Shown: piece by piece, positions 1-8,567 of the stretch
Layout: the number at the start of each line of letters is the position of its first letter
Position numbering within the stretch: position 1 is the stretch's first letter
Source: CAVRUH01 sp963822595
Lineage (GTDB): Bacteria; Chlamydiota; Chlamydiia; Chlamydiales; Waddliaceae
NCBI GenBank assembly: GCA_963822595.1
Contig: CAWGIG010000003.1
Location: 310,001-374,000, forward strand
Length of the DNA: 64,000 nucleotides
Direction of reading: 5' to 3'
Notes under the pieces: generated by a model
Databases searched by the model: none
What the model saw: the letters and a program-made list of their open reading frames with translations, nothing else
Told to the model about the DNA's origin: nothing
Translations under genes and position numbers: made by a program

Positions 1-683
1 CCGGAATACAAAATATTAGCGGGTTTTATGTCTCGATGGTATATCCCTAAAGAGTGAATGTATTTTAACCCTTCTAATAGAACTCGGCATCCTTTGAGAA
101 AATCCAATAATGGAAAAGTTTTTTTAATAGGAGAATCGGGTTGATCGTAGTTGGCACAACAATCTGATAAAGAACCCTCATACCTTGTCATAAAAATTCC
201 GAAACGATCCTCAGCATTTTTAGCTAAACGGTTAGGTTTGACGAAACCTGGAACGTAGCCATTTTGGTGTATCTTTGATAAGATAGAGTTATGATGGGTG
301 ATGTCATCATTATTTGAATCTTTCGGAATTAATATTAACTCCCCTTGAGCTGTTACCATGGATGCTCTGTCTTTGTGAGTCATTTTTTCTAATGAAAAGG
401 TCCGAACCCCTTTTACTTGCATAAAGTTACCTTTACCTAAGACTTCTGTCTCTTCTTCAACCAAAAAGAATTTTTTATTTTCTCCCTTTTTATGAGAGAC
501 AAATCTAGCTTTCTTGGTAGGAGTCAGTGAAACCACAGTCATACTTATCGCTGGAAATTCATCAAAAACTCTTTTAGCTGTTGCTGTAATTTTCCCCAAT
601 TCCTCTTTAGAAATTTTTTCACCAAAAATTTCAAAGACTTCGTTAGAAGGATTTGGTTGACTAGCCTGCCCTGTTACTATCAT
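1..683 (-). CDS. Ser/Thr protein kinase, 5' part only
   Basis: An open frame runs without a stop from an ATG at 683 down to the window edge (about 227 codons), so the 3' part of the gene lies outside. The last visible residues carry the kinase catalytic loop: H-R-D-I-K-P-A-N at about residues 216-223 matches the Hanks-type HRDxKPxN signature, preceded by an 'LKYIHSLGIY' helix typical of eukaryote-like kinases. The roughly 200 residues before it should include the N-lobe, but I see no clean glycine-rich loop, so the N-lobe is divergent or preceded by another domain. Chlamydiae carry Pkn1/PknD and Pkn5-type kinases, the last a secreted type. Here there is no transmembrane segment before the kinase core, which fits a cytosolic or type III secreted enzyme. 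The DFG motif and substrate lobe cannot be judged from this window. Confidence 0.8.
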   Translation of the reverse strand, partial: MIVTGQASQPNPSNEVFEIFGEKISKEELGKITATAKRVFDEFPAISMTVVSLTPTKKARFVSHKKGENKKFFLVEEETEVLGKGNFMQVKGVRTFSLEKMTHKDRASMVTAQGELILIPKDSNNDDITHHNSILSKIHQNGYVPGFVKPNRLAKNAEDRFGIFMTRYEGSLSDCCANYDQPDSPIKKTFPLLDFLKGCRVLLEGLKYIHSLGIYHRDIKPANILYS

Positions 684-837
684 AATAATTTTCTCAAATT
701 TGTTTATTTATAATTTTCAATATATTATATCATAATATCAAATTTAAAATAAATAACAAATTTGAATACTTCCCTTTGCTTCTTCACGGGTGATTTTTGA
801 TTGAATTGGAAAGAAAATTGAGCTATATTCCCGCTGT
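684..837. promoter_or_regulatory. Divergent promoter region, kinase / flavoprotein
   Basis: This is a very AT-rich gap between two divergently transcribed genes. On the + strand, TTGAAT (801-806), a 17-base spacer and TATATT (824-829) form a good sigma70/sigma66-type promoter. Its expected start point falls at about 835-838, on or beside the ATG at 838. On the - strand several TATAAT-like hexamers lie in the tract around 720-760, and I cannot pick one. Confidence 0.5.
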
Positions 838-2265
838 ATGACCCCAAAATCCGATCAATGTTACTCGATTGCCATTGTGGGCGCCGGTTTTTCCGGCGCT
901 ATGCTCGCCTATCACCTTATCCAAAAAGCGCGGAGTCCGCTTGACATCTACCTGATTGAAAAGACGGGTTCTTTCGCCAAGGGACCGGCCTATTCAACTC
1001 TAGAATCTTGCCATCTGCTAAATGTTCGCGCCGAGCAGATGGGAGCTATTGCCGGAGACCCCAATCACTTCTACCGTTGGGTGGTAGAGAATGAGTTTAC
1101 GTGGCGCGACAGTGACCCCTCTTTCAAAACACTAAAAATATCGCCGCAAAGTTTTCTTCCAAGGAAGCTTTATGCAATCTATCTGAACGCCCTGCTGCAA
1201 CAGAGCATTCGTGATGCTAAAGAAAAAGATATTCAACTGCAGTTGATCTCTAAAGAAGCGGTGGATGCTGCGATCACCCCCCTGGGGAAAATCGCCGTCC
1301 ATCTTGGTGATGGCAGCTCCATCACCGCCGGCACACTTGTCCTGGCGACCGGGTTGTGTCCAACCAAACAGTTTGAGTTTTCTCCGGAGGACCTCACCGT
1401 CCAACAGCGTTATATTTCAAATATCTGGGAGAGGAATGGTGCAAACATACCCATCAACCTCACGGAAACCTCTCACGTTGCTATCATCGGGACGGGCCTA
1501 ACAATGGTCGACGCCTGCATGACCCTATTTCAAAAAGGGTATCAAGGCAAGATTACCGCTTTGTCCTCGCATGGCAAGCTCTCTGAATCCCACAAGGAGT
1601 CGTTGTCAGCCTACCCTCTCTCTTTCAATCCTGATATCGCGCCTTTGTCGGCGTTGAAACTATTTTCCCGCTTCCACCAGGAGCTAAAAAAAGCCACGGC
1701 AGCGGGGCATGACTGGCGTGCAGTCGTTGATGCCTTGCGGCCGGTGACCGTGTCGTTGTGGGAGCAGTTGTCGCTGCTCGAGCGCAAGCGGTTTTTGCGG
1801 CTCTTGTCTAGCGGATGGAACCGTCATCGCCATCGGGTGCCGCCCAATTGTTATGATATCTTAAGGGAGAAAATGACGGATGGCACGCTTGACATCCTCG
1901 CCGGCAAGGTCAAAGCGGTAGAGGCGGGAGACCCTAAACGATTGATCGTTGTGTATCAGCTGCGAGGCAGCGGCAGTCAGAAGACTTTGAAGGCTGATTG
2001 GGTGCTTAACTGTACCGGCCATGACATGAACATCGCCAAAAGCGGCGGACCGTTGGTGACAACGCTCATCGCGAACGATTATATACAAGTCGATGGCCTG
2101 GGGATGGGGTTGAAGCTGGTAAATACCTGGGATCTCCCTGGACGTGGAAGAGGCAAGATCTTTGCTTTGGGGCTTTTGTTGTTTGGGGAAAAGTTTGAAA
2201 CCATCGCCGTTCCTGAATTGCGTGAGCAGGCGTTGGCCCTCGCCGATCACATTTTAAGGAAGTAA
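838..2265 (+). CDS. FAD/NAD(P)-binding oxidoreductase (YdhS/HpyO-like)
   Basis: A 475-residue cytosolic flavoprotein of the FAD-NAD(P)-binding family (PF13454 type). The N-terminal dinucleotide fold has IVGAGFSG at residues 13-20, and a second nucleotide fold begins near residue 213 with IIGTGLTMVDA. The ATG motif-like stretch 'TLVLATG' near residue 165 and 'DWVLNCTGHD' near residue 385 are typical of FAD-dependent monooxygenase-like enzymes. The substrate is unknown; relatives are often annotated as hydroxyacylglutathione- or siderophore-linked oxidoreductases without proof. Base composition is visibly richer in G and C at third positions than in the following genes, suggesting transfer from another bacterium. 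No Shine-Dalgarno precedes the ATG, and the upstream promoter would start the mRNA almost at the ATG, so translation may be leaderless. It stands alone, followed by a promoter for the next gene. Confidence 0.8.
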   Translation: MTPKSDQCYSIAIVGAGFSGAMLAYHLIQKARSPLDIYLIEKTGSFAKGPAYSTLESCHLLNVRAEQMGAIAGDPNHFYRWVVENEFTWRDSDPSFKTLKISPQSFLPRKLYAIYLNALLQQSIRDAKEKDIQLQLISKEAVDAAITPLGKIAVHLGDGSSITAGTLVLATGLCPTKQFEFSPEDLTVQQRYISNIWERNGANIPINLTETSHVAIIGTGLTMVDACMTLFQKGYQGKITALSSHGKLSESHKESLSAYPLSFNPDIAPLSALKLFSRFHQELKKATAAGHDWRAVVDALRPVTVSLWEQLSLLERKRFLRLLSSGWNRHRHRVPPNCYDILREKMTDGTLDILAGKVKAVEAGDPKRLIVVYQLRGSGSQKTLKADWVLNCTGHDMNIAKSGGPLVTTLIANDYIQVDGLGMGLKLVNTWDLPGRGRGKIFALGLLLFGEKFETIAVPELREQALALADHILRK

Positions 2266-2291
2266 ATTCCTTATTAAATGAACAAAGTTGG

Positions 2292-2320
2292 TTGATTTTT
2301 GCTCGGGTCTTCTTTATGAT
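2292..2320 (+). promoter_or_regulatory. Promoter of lptD-like gene
   Basis: TTGATT at 2292-2297, a 17-base spacer and TATGAT at 2315-2320 lie about 27 bases before the start codon of the next gene. This is a good match to the sigma70/sigma66 consensus, and the spacing suits a short leader. Confidence 0.5.
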
Positions 2321-2346
2321 GGTCCTCTTTATGCTAGGACACATGA

Positions 2347-4443
2347 ATGTTTAACTTTCGAACTTTATTCCTTCTACTATGCGTTCCCCTGCATTTACTT
2401 GCCATTACAGTTGATCTCCGAGAGCCTATCTACGAAGAAGGTGTCCTAAAAACAGATAAGGGAGGAGTCATCTCCGGCCCCAACCTCAGAATCCAAGCCA
2501 TGCGAATCACCTACACTCGCAAAGATGAAATCGAATTCGTCGAGGCGGAAGGCGATGTCATGATCGAGGTCAGCGGCTATGTCTTTGTCGGCAGACGCAT
2601 CGAGTACGATCTCATCAGAAGAACGGGTATCCTCTACAACGGCAGAACAGGCATCGAACCCTGGTTTTTTGGGGGCAAAGAAATACTTCTTCTTCCCGAT
2701 GGCGATTATAAAATTATAGATGGATTCGCCACGACCTCCGAGAATTTTGAAACGGAATGGGAAATCTCATCAGATGAAGCGATCGTCAAAGAACAGCGTT
2801 ACCTGAGCGCGCGAAATGTTTACTTCAAATTTATTCAACTTCCCGTTTTGTGGCTACCTGCTTTAAAGGTAAATCTCGACTATATCTTCGACAACCCCAT
2901 CAGATATTCGGTCTACTTTGGTGGCAGTCAAGGTCCTCGGATTGGCCTGGCCTATGAAGTCTTCTCCTGGAACGGTTGGCAAACTTTCTTCCACCTGGAC
3001 TACAGAACCAGAAGAGGCTGGGGAGGTGGTATCGAAACGAATTATTTTTCAGAAGATGGAAATCAAGAACTGCAGACCATCAACTATATAGCTAACGACA
3101 TCACCCTTTACAATGCAAAAGGCCGTACACGCTACCGCTACGAAGGGGTATATTCCGGAGCCTTTGACGAAGACAAAACAACGATCGATTTGACATGGGA
3201 TAAGCTGAGCGATAAAGATATGGCTACCGATTACGACGATAATCGTTTAGAGCTTGATACAGCAAAGAGAACTCAGCTGCATGTTCGTCGAGAAGAGCAA
3301 AACTGGATCACAAATTTTATTACACGCGTTAGAGTTAACGAATTCCAAACTGTAAAACAAGAATTGCCCACACTTGCCGGAAACTTTCGCTCTTTTGAAA
3401 TTGGAAATACAGGGATCATTTCCGAAAACAGCTTTAAAACATCCTATCTCGACCTTGAATACACAGACGGCACCGATGCCAAACCCTATTCCTCCCCTCG
3501 CTATGAACTCGTCTATGATTTTTATCGCCCTTATCACTACAAAAATATCAACATCACACCACAAACCGGCGGAGTCTCCATTTATTATGGCAATAATCCC
3601 GATAAAAGAAAGCGGTGGATGAATATCGGTTACTTCGGCGGAGAAATCAACAGCAGCTTCTACCGCTTTTATGGCCCTCGCAAGCATGTTATTATGCCTT
3701 ACCTCAAATATACCTATTATTCCTTCCCATCAACAAGTCCGAAAGATCACTACATTTTCGATATTGACGATGGCTGGGCCCACCTAGATGTTATGAGAAT
3801 AGGTTTCGATCAATCTTTTTACAGAAAATTGTCCGATGGCTGCATTTTCCGCGATTCTTATTTTGATTTTTGGACGAATTTATTTTTTGATACTCCAACT
3901 ATGGAATCGACACTTCCTATTGTTTACGGAAAATGGGTCCAGAATATCACCCCACGCGTTCGCCATTGTATGTCCGCGGGATGGGATTTTCGCGATCGTG
4001 TTCTTGATCACTATAATTACCTTGTGGAATGGACCTGGAATCAAAACCTTGCTTTTTCTGTTGAATATAGACATCGTAGCCCTTTTTGCTGGAGAAAAGT
4101 CGATCACAACAATTTTATGTTAGATTCTTTTGTAGATGTCCAAGAGTTAGAACACTCAGCCCTTTCCGATAGACGTTCCACACTGCTTTTTAATTGTTTT
4201 TATCGCTTTCACCCTTTTTGGGCGGTCCTTTTTAGCTCAAGATCCGGCTGGGATCGTCGCATTCAACCTGCTTATAACGAATTTGAAATTGATTTTCTGG
4301 GCGCCATTCGCTCGACCTGGCATGTAGACATTTCCTATCGCCACCGTGAGGATGAAGATCGATTCACTGTGAGCTTCTCTGTGGGACTTCGAGCGCCAAA
4401 AAGAAAAGACTATGACAGCATCGTGCCCTGCCTCGAATTTTAA
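2347..4443 (+). CDS. lptD: LPS-assembly outer membrane protein (LptD family)
   Basis: A 698-residue outer membrane protein. Residues 1-19 are a Sec signal peptide ending LLAI-like. Residues about 25-140 form an OstA/LptA-like beta-jellyroll ('GGVISGPNLRIQAMRITY', 'VEAEGDVMIEVSGYVFVGRR'). The remainder is rich in alternating aromatic and polar strands and ends in Phe, as expected for a beta-barrel. In the Lpt pathway the N-terminal domain receives lipopolysaccharide from LptA and the barrel inserts it into the outer leaflet. It is somewhat shorter than E. coli LptD (about 780 residues), and few cysteines are available for the inter-domain disulfides used there. The neighbour ugd also serves surface polysaccharide or lipid. 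Start chosen at the ATG that begins the signal peptide. An alternative is another OstA-domain porin-like protein, but LptD fits best. Confidence 0.72.
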   Translation: MFNFRTLFLLLCVPLHLLAITVDLREPIYEEGVLKTDKGGVISGPNLRIQAMRITYTRKDEIEFVEAEGDVMIEVSGYVFVGRRIEYDLIRRTGILYNGRTGIEPWFFGGKEILLLPDGDYKIIDGFATTSENFETEWEISSDEAIVKEQRYLSARNVYFKFIQLPVLWLPALKVNLDYIFDNPIRYSVYFGGSQGPRIGLAYEVFSWNGWQTFFHLDYRTRRGWGGGIETNYFSEDGNQELQTINYIANDITLYNAKGRTRYRYEGVYSGAFDEDKTTIDLTWDKLSDKDMATDYDDNRLELDTAKRTQLHVRREEQNWITNFITRVRVNEFQTVKQELPTLAGNFRSFEIGNTGIISENSFKTSYLDLEYTDGTDAKPYSSPRYELVYDFYRPYHYKNINITPQTGGVSIYYGNNPDKRKRWMNIGYFGGEINSSFYRFYGPRKHVIMPYLKYTYYSFPSTSPKDHYIFDIDDGWAHLDVMRIGFDQSFYRKLSDGCIFRDSYFDFWTNLFFDTPTMESTLPIVYGKWVQNITPRVRHCMSAGWDFRDRVLDHYNYLVEWTWNQNLAFSVEYRHRSPFCWRKVDHNNFMLDSFVDVQELEHSALSDRRSTLLFNCFYRFHPFWAVLFSSRSGWDRRIQPAYNEFEIDFLGAIRSTWHVDISYRHREDEDRFTVSFSVGLRAPKRKDYDSIVPCLEF

Positions 4444-4464
4444 AATATAGAAATTATTTAAACA

Positions 4465-4600
4465 GGATTTCACCACTGAGACCACAGAGGATGAAAGAGC
4501 TCACAGAGAGAAAATGTTAAAAAAAGAGGTGTTTATTTTTTCACTCTATATTAGCTCTCTGTGATCTCTTTCATCCTCTGTGTTCTCTGTGGTGAAATCC
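4465..4600. repeat. Family A long inverted repeat (copy 1)
   Basis: A roughly 60-base arm starting GGATTTCACCACTGAG is followed by an AT-rich loop and its near-perfect reverse complement ending GGTGAAATCC. It fills the gap between lptD and ugd and can fold into a long hairpin on either strand. Related copies are at 8368-8557 and 47168-47402, with a half copy at 63552. It could act as a terminator for lptD or be a mobile hairpin (MITE-like). Confidence 0.85.
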
Positions 4601-4658
4601 CTTTATATAGCGGAATTTTAATGGAAAAAAATAGGCAAATCGTACATTATATCTACTT

Positions 4659-6041
4659 ATGGAAATATTAGTTATTGGCATAGGATACGTCGGATTAGTC
4701 ACAGCAACCTGTTTTGCTGAAATGGGGCATAAGGTCATTTGCCTGGATATCAACCATGCAAAAATCGAAAGACTAAATCAGGGATTGATTCCTATTTATG
4801 AGCCTGGTCTGGAGGAAATGCTTAAACGCAATGTGAAGGCCCACCGCATTCATTTTACGACTGATTACCCTAGTTCCGTCAAATCTGCTACAGTATGCTT
4901 TATTTGTGTCGACACCCCCATTTCTCATGAAGGCAGCGCCAACCTCCAATCAGTCAAGAAAGTAGCCATAACTCTCGCTGAAAACATGACCGACAACATG
5001 ATCGTCGTGAATAAATCAACAGTTCCCATCGGCACTGCAAGCATGATCGCAGAAACTATGCAAGATGTCCTTGAAAAACGACAGGTTAATTTCGAAATTG
5101 ATGTTGTCTCCAATCCTGAGTTCCTCAAAGAGGGAGCCGCCGTTCATGATTTCATGAAACCGGATCGTGTGATTATCGGAGTGGATAATCCTCGTGTTAT
5201 CCCCACCATGAGCGAAATCTATTCTCCTTTTATGCTTAGTCACGAACGTCTGATAATTATGGATATTCGTTCTGCAGAGATGACAAAGTGGGCTTCTAAT
5301 GCGATGTTGGCGACAAGGATTTCCTTTATGAATGAGCTTGCCGGGATGTGTGAGATTACCGGAGCCGATATTAACAAGGTTCGTAAAGGGATGGGTGCTG
5401 ACCCACGCATTGGCTACAGCTTTCTTTATGCCGGAATCGGTTACGGAGGATCTTGCCTTCCCAAAGACATTTCCGCCATGCGCTACCATGCAAACTCCCT
5501 AGGATATAAAACATTGCTACTGGATGCCGTTTCAAGCGTTAACAATAATCAGAAACAAGTTTTGAGCAGAAAAATCTTCAGTTATTTCGAATCGCAAAAT
5601 GGCGTTTCAGGAAAAACAATCGCAATCCTTGGCCTGTCCTTTAAACCTGATACGGATGATATTCGAGAAGCACCTTCCCTCGTTCTTATTGATCACATGC
5701 TTAAGGCAGGAACCTCCTTGCGCTTGTTTGATCCTGTGGCTATGGACAACATGAAAGCTCATCTGGGAGAAAACCCTAACCTAACATGGTGCGTCGATGA
5801 GATGGATGCTGTTACAGGTGCGGATGCCGTTGCGTTGATGACCGAATGGAAGCAATTTCGTTTTCTCGATTTCAAAGCAGTGCGGGAAAAGATGCGTGGC
5901 TTTGCCTTCTTCGATGGCAGAAATCAATACAAGCCGGAAGAGATGACAAAGCATGGCTTTGATTATTTTAGCATTGGGCAACAACCCCATTATGCAAGCG
6001 AGCGGCTAAATGAGATACCTCAGGAGGTATTAACATTTTAG
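4659..6041 (+). CDS. ugd: UDP-glucose 6-dehydrogenase
   Basis: A 460-residue enzyme of the UDP-glucose/GDP-mannose dehydrogenase family, which oxidises UDP-glucose to UDP-glucuronate with two NAD+. The N-terminal Rossmann motif GIGYVG sits at residues 7-12. The catalytic cysteine lies in GYGGSCLPKD (Cys266), and the C-terminal UDP-binding domain has 'LSFKPDTDDIREAP' near residue 325. Length is normal. UDP-glucuronate feeds surface polysaccharide or lipid decoration, consistent with the adjacent lptD. GDP-mannose dehydrogenase is the alternative, but the TuaD/Ugd-like sequence favours UDP-glucose. The stop codon overlaps the likely start of the following ispA, so the two are probably co-transcribed. 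The Shine-Dalgarno before this ATG is weak. Confidence 0.88.
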   Translation: MEILVIGIGYVGLVTATCFAEMGHKVICLDINHAKIERLNQGLIPIYEPGLEEMLKRNVKAHRIHFTTDYPSSVKSATVCFICVDTPISHEGSANLQSVKKVAITLAENMTDNMIVVNKSTVPIGTASMIAETMQDVLEKRQVNFEIDVVSNPEFLKEGAAVHDFMKPDRVIIGVDNPRVIPTMSEIYSPFMLSHERLIIMDIRSAEMTKWASNAMLATRISFMNELAGMCEITGADINKVRKGMGADPRIGYSFLYAGIGYGGSCLPKDISAMRYHANSLGYKTLLLDAVSSVNNNQKQVLSRKIFSYFESQNGVSGKTIAILGLSFKPDTDDIREAPSLVLIDHMLKAGTSLRLFDPVAMDNMKAHLGENPNLTWCVDEMDAVTGADAVALMTEWKQFRFLDFKAVREKMRGFAFFDGRNQYKPEEMTKHGFDYFSIGQQPHYASERLNEIPQEVLTF

Positions 6042-6889
6042 CGACACAAGTATCAAATTTTTTTCTGACGCAAAAAGAGTTGATTGATAAGCATCTCGAT
6101 TATCTCATCCCTGCGAAAGACAAATTGCATGAAGCTGCAAGATATTCACTCTTAGGAACAGCCAAGAGAATTCGTCCGATTTTAACCTTGGCCACCACTG
6201 AAGCTTTGAACGGATCTAGAAATGCAGCCCTCTCACCTGCTTGTGCGCTTGAAATGATTCACACTTACTCATTGATACACGACGACCTTCCTTGCATGGA
6301 TAATGATGACTTTCGCCGTGGAAAGCCAACCCTTCACAAAGCTTTCGGAGAAGCGGAAGCGGTTCTTGCCGGTGATTTTCTATTGACGCATGCCTTTCAA
6401 ACCATAGCGGAAGCGCCGGAGTTAAATTCCGAGCAAAAGGTGGCGCTTATATCGAATATAGGCCGAAATGCGGGCGGGTATGGGATGATTCTTGGTCAGC
6501 TTATGGACATAGAATTTGAAGATAGTAAAATTGATTTAGAGACATTAAAAGAGATTCATCAACGGAAAACCGGGGCGTTGATTACCTCGGCTATTGAGTT
6601 TGGGGGTATTATTTCGCATGCATCGCCGCATACGATGGCGATATTGCATGAATTTGGTCAAGAAATTGGGTTAGCCTTTCAAATTATTGATGATGTTCTT
6701 GACCATTCGGAAGCCAATTCCGATGTAGTGAATCAGAAAGCCACCTATGTGACGCTAATGGGCTATGATAAGTCATTAGCGACTGCTCAGGAGCTCTTAA
6801 ATGCCGCTTTGCATATCTTATCGAAGCTCCCCCACGACACCACCTCTCTCCAGGCAATTGCCAATTACATGATCTCCCGTACGCATTAA
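6035..6889 (+). CDS. ispA: Polyprenyl (farnesyl/geranyl) diphosphate synthase
   Basis: A short-chain isoprenyl diphosphate synthase that condenses IPP with allylic diphosphates and supplies undecaprenyl and quinone side-chain precursors. The first Asp-rich motif DDLPCMD is at residues 83-89, followed by DFRRGKPT. The second, DDVLD, is at about 219. The first ordinary start codon is TTG at 6080, but it has no Shine-Dalgarno and would cut off the N-terminal helix. The frame continues upstream as 'ILATQVSNFFLTQKELIDK', and a strong AGGAGG (6022-6027) lies 7 bases before an ATT at 6035, overlapping the ugd stop. I therefore place the start at ATT 6035 (284 residues, close to the family's usual length). 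If AUU initiation is not accepted, use 6080. Confidence 0.8.
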   Translation: MLATQVSNFFLTQKELIDKHLDYLIPAKDKLHEAARYSLLGTAKRIRPILTLATTEALNGSRNAALSPACALEMIHTYSLIHDDLPCMDNDDFRRGKPTLHKAFGEAEAVLAGDFLLTHAFQTIAEAPELNSEQKVALISNIGRNAGGYGMILGQLMDIEFEDSKIDLETLKEIHQRKTGALITSAIEFGGIISHASPHTMAILHEFGQEIGLAFQIIDDVLDHSEANSDVVNQKATYVTLMGYDKSLATAQELLNAALHILSKLPHDTTSLQAIANYMISRTH

Positions 6890-6930
6890 ACAAATTTATC
6901 GAAATTCTCCAAAATTTTTTGCGTGGTAAA

Positions 6931-7254
6931 TTTTGTCGGGCTGAAAGAGCATTTCTTCATGCCTGAAAGGCTTTTAGATTTCAATAGCCCAGGGGAAGGC
7001 CGCCTTGAAAAGGCAACGCCCCCCTGGGTTATTCGAAAAAAAAGCCGCAGTCTGAAAGACTGGAACATCTTTGTGCAAGAGAATTTTCATCGGAAAAATT
7101 TCGCCTTTTAAACGCCTGTTGCAGTCCTTCAGACTGCAATTCTTTTTTTTTGATTTCCCAGGGTGACGTTGCCCTTTCAGGGCGGCCTTCCCCTGGCCTG
7201 TTGAAATGTTAAAGCCTTTCAGGCTGAAGAATAGCTCATACCCGAGCCGGGTGA
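6931..7254. repeat. Family D intergenic inverted repeat
   Basis: The gap between ispA and the next gene holds an imperfect inverted repeat. The left side carries GGGCTGAAAG, GCCTGAAAGGC and 'AGCCCAGGGGAAGGCCGCC'. The right side carries the complements 'GGCGGCCTTCCCCTGG' and GCCTTTCAGGC. An inner pair is built on 'CAGTCTGAAAGACTG'. The short open frames here (for example 6923-7111) are translations of the repeat, not genes. Similar words recur at 58411-58790. Confidence 0.75.
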
Positions 7255-7308
7255 ATATTTTCCCAATAATTAAAGTATTTTGATATGGTGTGATTATTGG
7301 GGGAAGTT

Positions 7309-8349
7309 ATGGAAATAAGCTGCTCTTCTAATATTTTTCATCAAAAGCCGGGAATCGAGAATAGGGCCAGGAAAAATTGGCTTCGTGTTGTTGATAAAGT
7401 AAGATGTTTTTCCAAAGGCATTACCACTCCAGGCGCCATTCTCATGCACGAAGAACACTTGCTTGAATGTTTCGAACTAAAGCTAAACTTTGCTGGAAAG
7501 CAAATAGCCTACCGTTTACATCCAACGAAATCCTTTCCCAAACATCTCATCGAGAACTTCCAAAAAATAACCGATCAATCTATTTGGTTATACGATTATC
7601 TTCAGGAAACACTAGAAGAAAAACACATTAGCGGTTTTAGGCATGTAGAGTATTTTCCTGAGTTCATTCTCTCTTCCCTGACAGCAACCTTCGGAAAAAA
7701 TTGCGAAATGATGATGCCTAACGCTCTTCTGGCCCTTTGGACAGAGTTAGTCATAAACGCCATAAATAATAAGATAGACCCCGAAGAAAAAGTGAAAGTT
7801 ATTTCATTCAAAGAATTTGTCAATGAATTAACCCATTATGGGGAATTGGAGCCACCTCCTCCTATTAAATTATTGCCTCTGAACGAGTATATCTACATTT
7901 TAAACACGCAAGGAAAACTCCTTATTGTCTATAAGGTCTTAAATATTTATCATTCAAGCTTGGCTCCCTGTGAAGCAATCTTATCAGCAGGTAAACTCCA
8001 TATTGATGGGCAAAACAAAATCACTCGAATTATTGCGAGTTCTGGACACTATCGACCTGGAATCAAAGAACTGATCAATATCTTAGAGCATTTAGAGAAA
8101 ATTGGCATGAATACCGATGACATCGAATTCCAATTTCATCATTCGTCTCTGAAATGGCTCAAAAAAATCTACAAGGGAAGTGAGTTGAAACTCGAAATAC
8201 AAAATCGAAAAACTCGCCTTTTGGAGAGGCTGCGAAACATCAGCATTGGAGCTTATCACTTAGCGAGCGAAAACACTTTATCGGGCAAATGGAACTACGC
8301 AAAATTACGAAAATTTACAAAATTTGGAATAAGAATATTGAGTGTTTAG
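7309..8349 (+). CDS. Protein with plant IQM-like C-terminal block
   Basis: A 346-residue soluble protein without signal or membrane segments. The start is ATG 7309, which has GGGGGAAG just upstream; the TTG at 7297 lies inside that Shine-Dalgarno. I recognise no bacterial family. Residues about 195-270 nevertheless resemble the conserved block of plant calmodulin-binding IQM proteins as I remember it: 'YILNTQGKLLIVYK', then a His-Ser-Ser (H215), an 'SAGKLHIDG' strand and the hallmark S-G-H-Y-R-P at 245-250, followed by a helix 'ELINILEHLEKIG'. The biochemical role of that block is unknown to me. The gene is flanked by repeats on both sides and is not in an operon. A host-directed function is possible but inferred only from the eukaryote-like similarity. 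Confidence 0.5.
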   Translation: MEISCSSNIFHQKPGIENRARKNWLRVVDKVRCFSKGITTPGAILMHEEHLLECFELKLNFAGKQIAYRLHPTKSFPKHLIENFQKITDQSIWLYDYLQETLEEKHISGFRHVEYFPEFILSSLTATFGKNCEMMMPNALLALWTELVINAINNKIDPEEKVKVISFKEFVNELTHYGELEPPPPIKLLPLNEYIYILNTQGKLLIVYKVLNIYHSSLAPCEAILSAGKLHIDGQNKITRIIASSGHYRPGIKELINILEHLEKIGMNTDDIEFQFHHSSLKWLKKIYKGSELKLEIQNRKTRLLERLRNISIGAYHLASENTLSGKWNYAKLRKFTKFGIRILSV

Positions 8350-8367
8350 ACAATGATTGGGTTAAAC

Positions 8368-8557
8368 AAGCCTGGAAACAGGGATTTCACCACAGAGAAC
8401 ACAGAGGATGAATGAGATCACTGAGAGAGAAAATATTAAAAAAAAGTAGAGAGAAAATATTAAAAAAAGAGTTATTTATTTTTTCACTCTATATTCTCTC
8501 TCTGTGATCTCATTCATCCTCTGTGTTCTCTGTGGTGAAATCCCTGTTTCCAGGCTT
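8368..8557. repeat. Family A long inverted repeat (copy 2)
   Basis: The arms start AAGCCTGGAAACAGGGATTT and end in the exact complement CCAGGCTT, giving about 75 bases of pairing around an AT-rich centre. The centre holds a direct duplication of about 22 bases (AGAGAGAAAATATTAAAAAA type) between 8425 and 8470. It lies between two convergent genes, where it could terminate transcription from both sides. Confidence 0.88.
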
Positions 8558-8567
8558 ACTGTGATGT

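Noticed and set aside
6923..7111. A 62-codon frame between ispA and the IQM-like gene
   Set aside because: It is a translation of the family D repeat, which gives similar frames on both strands.
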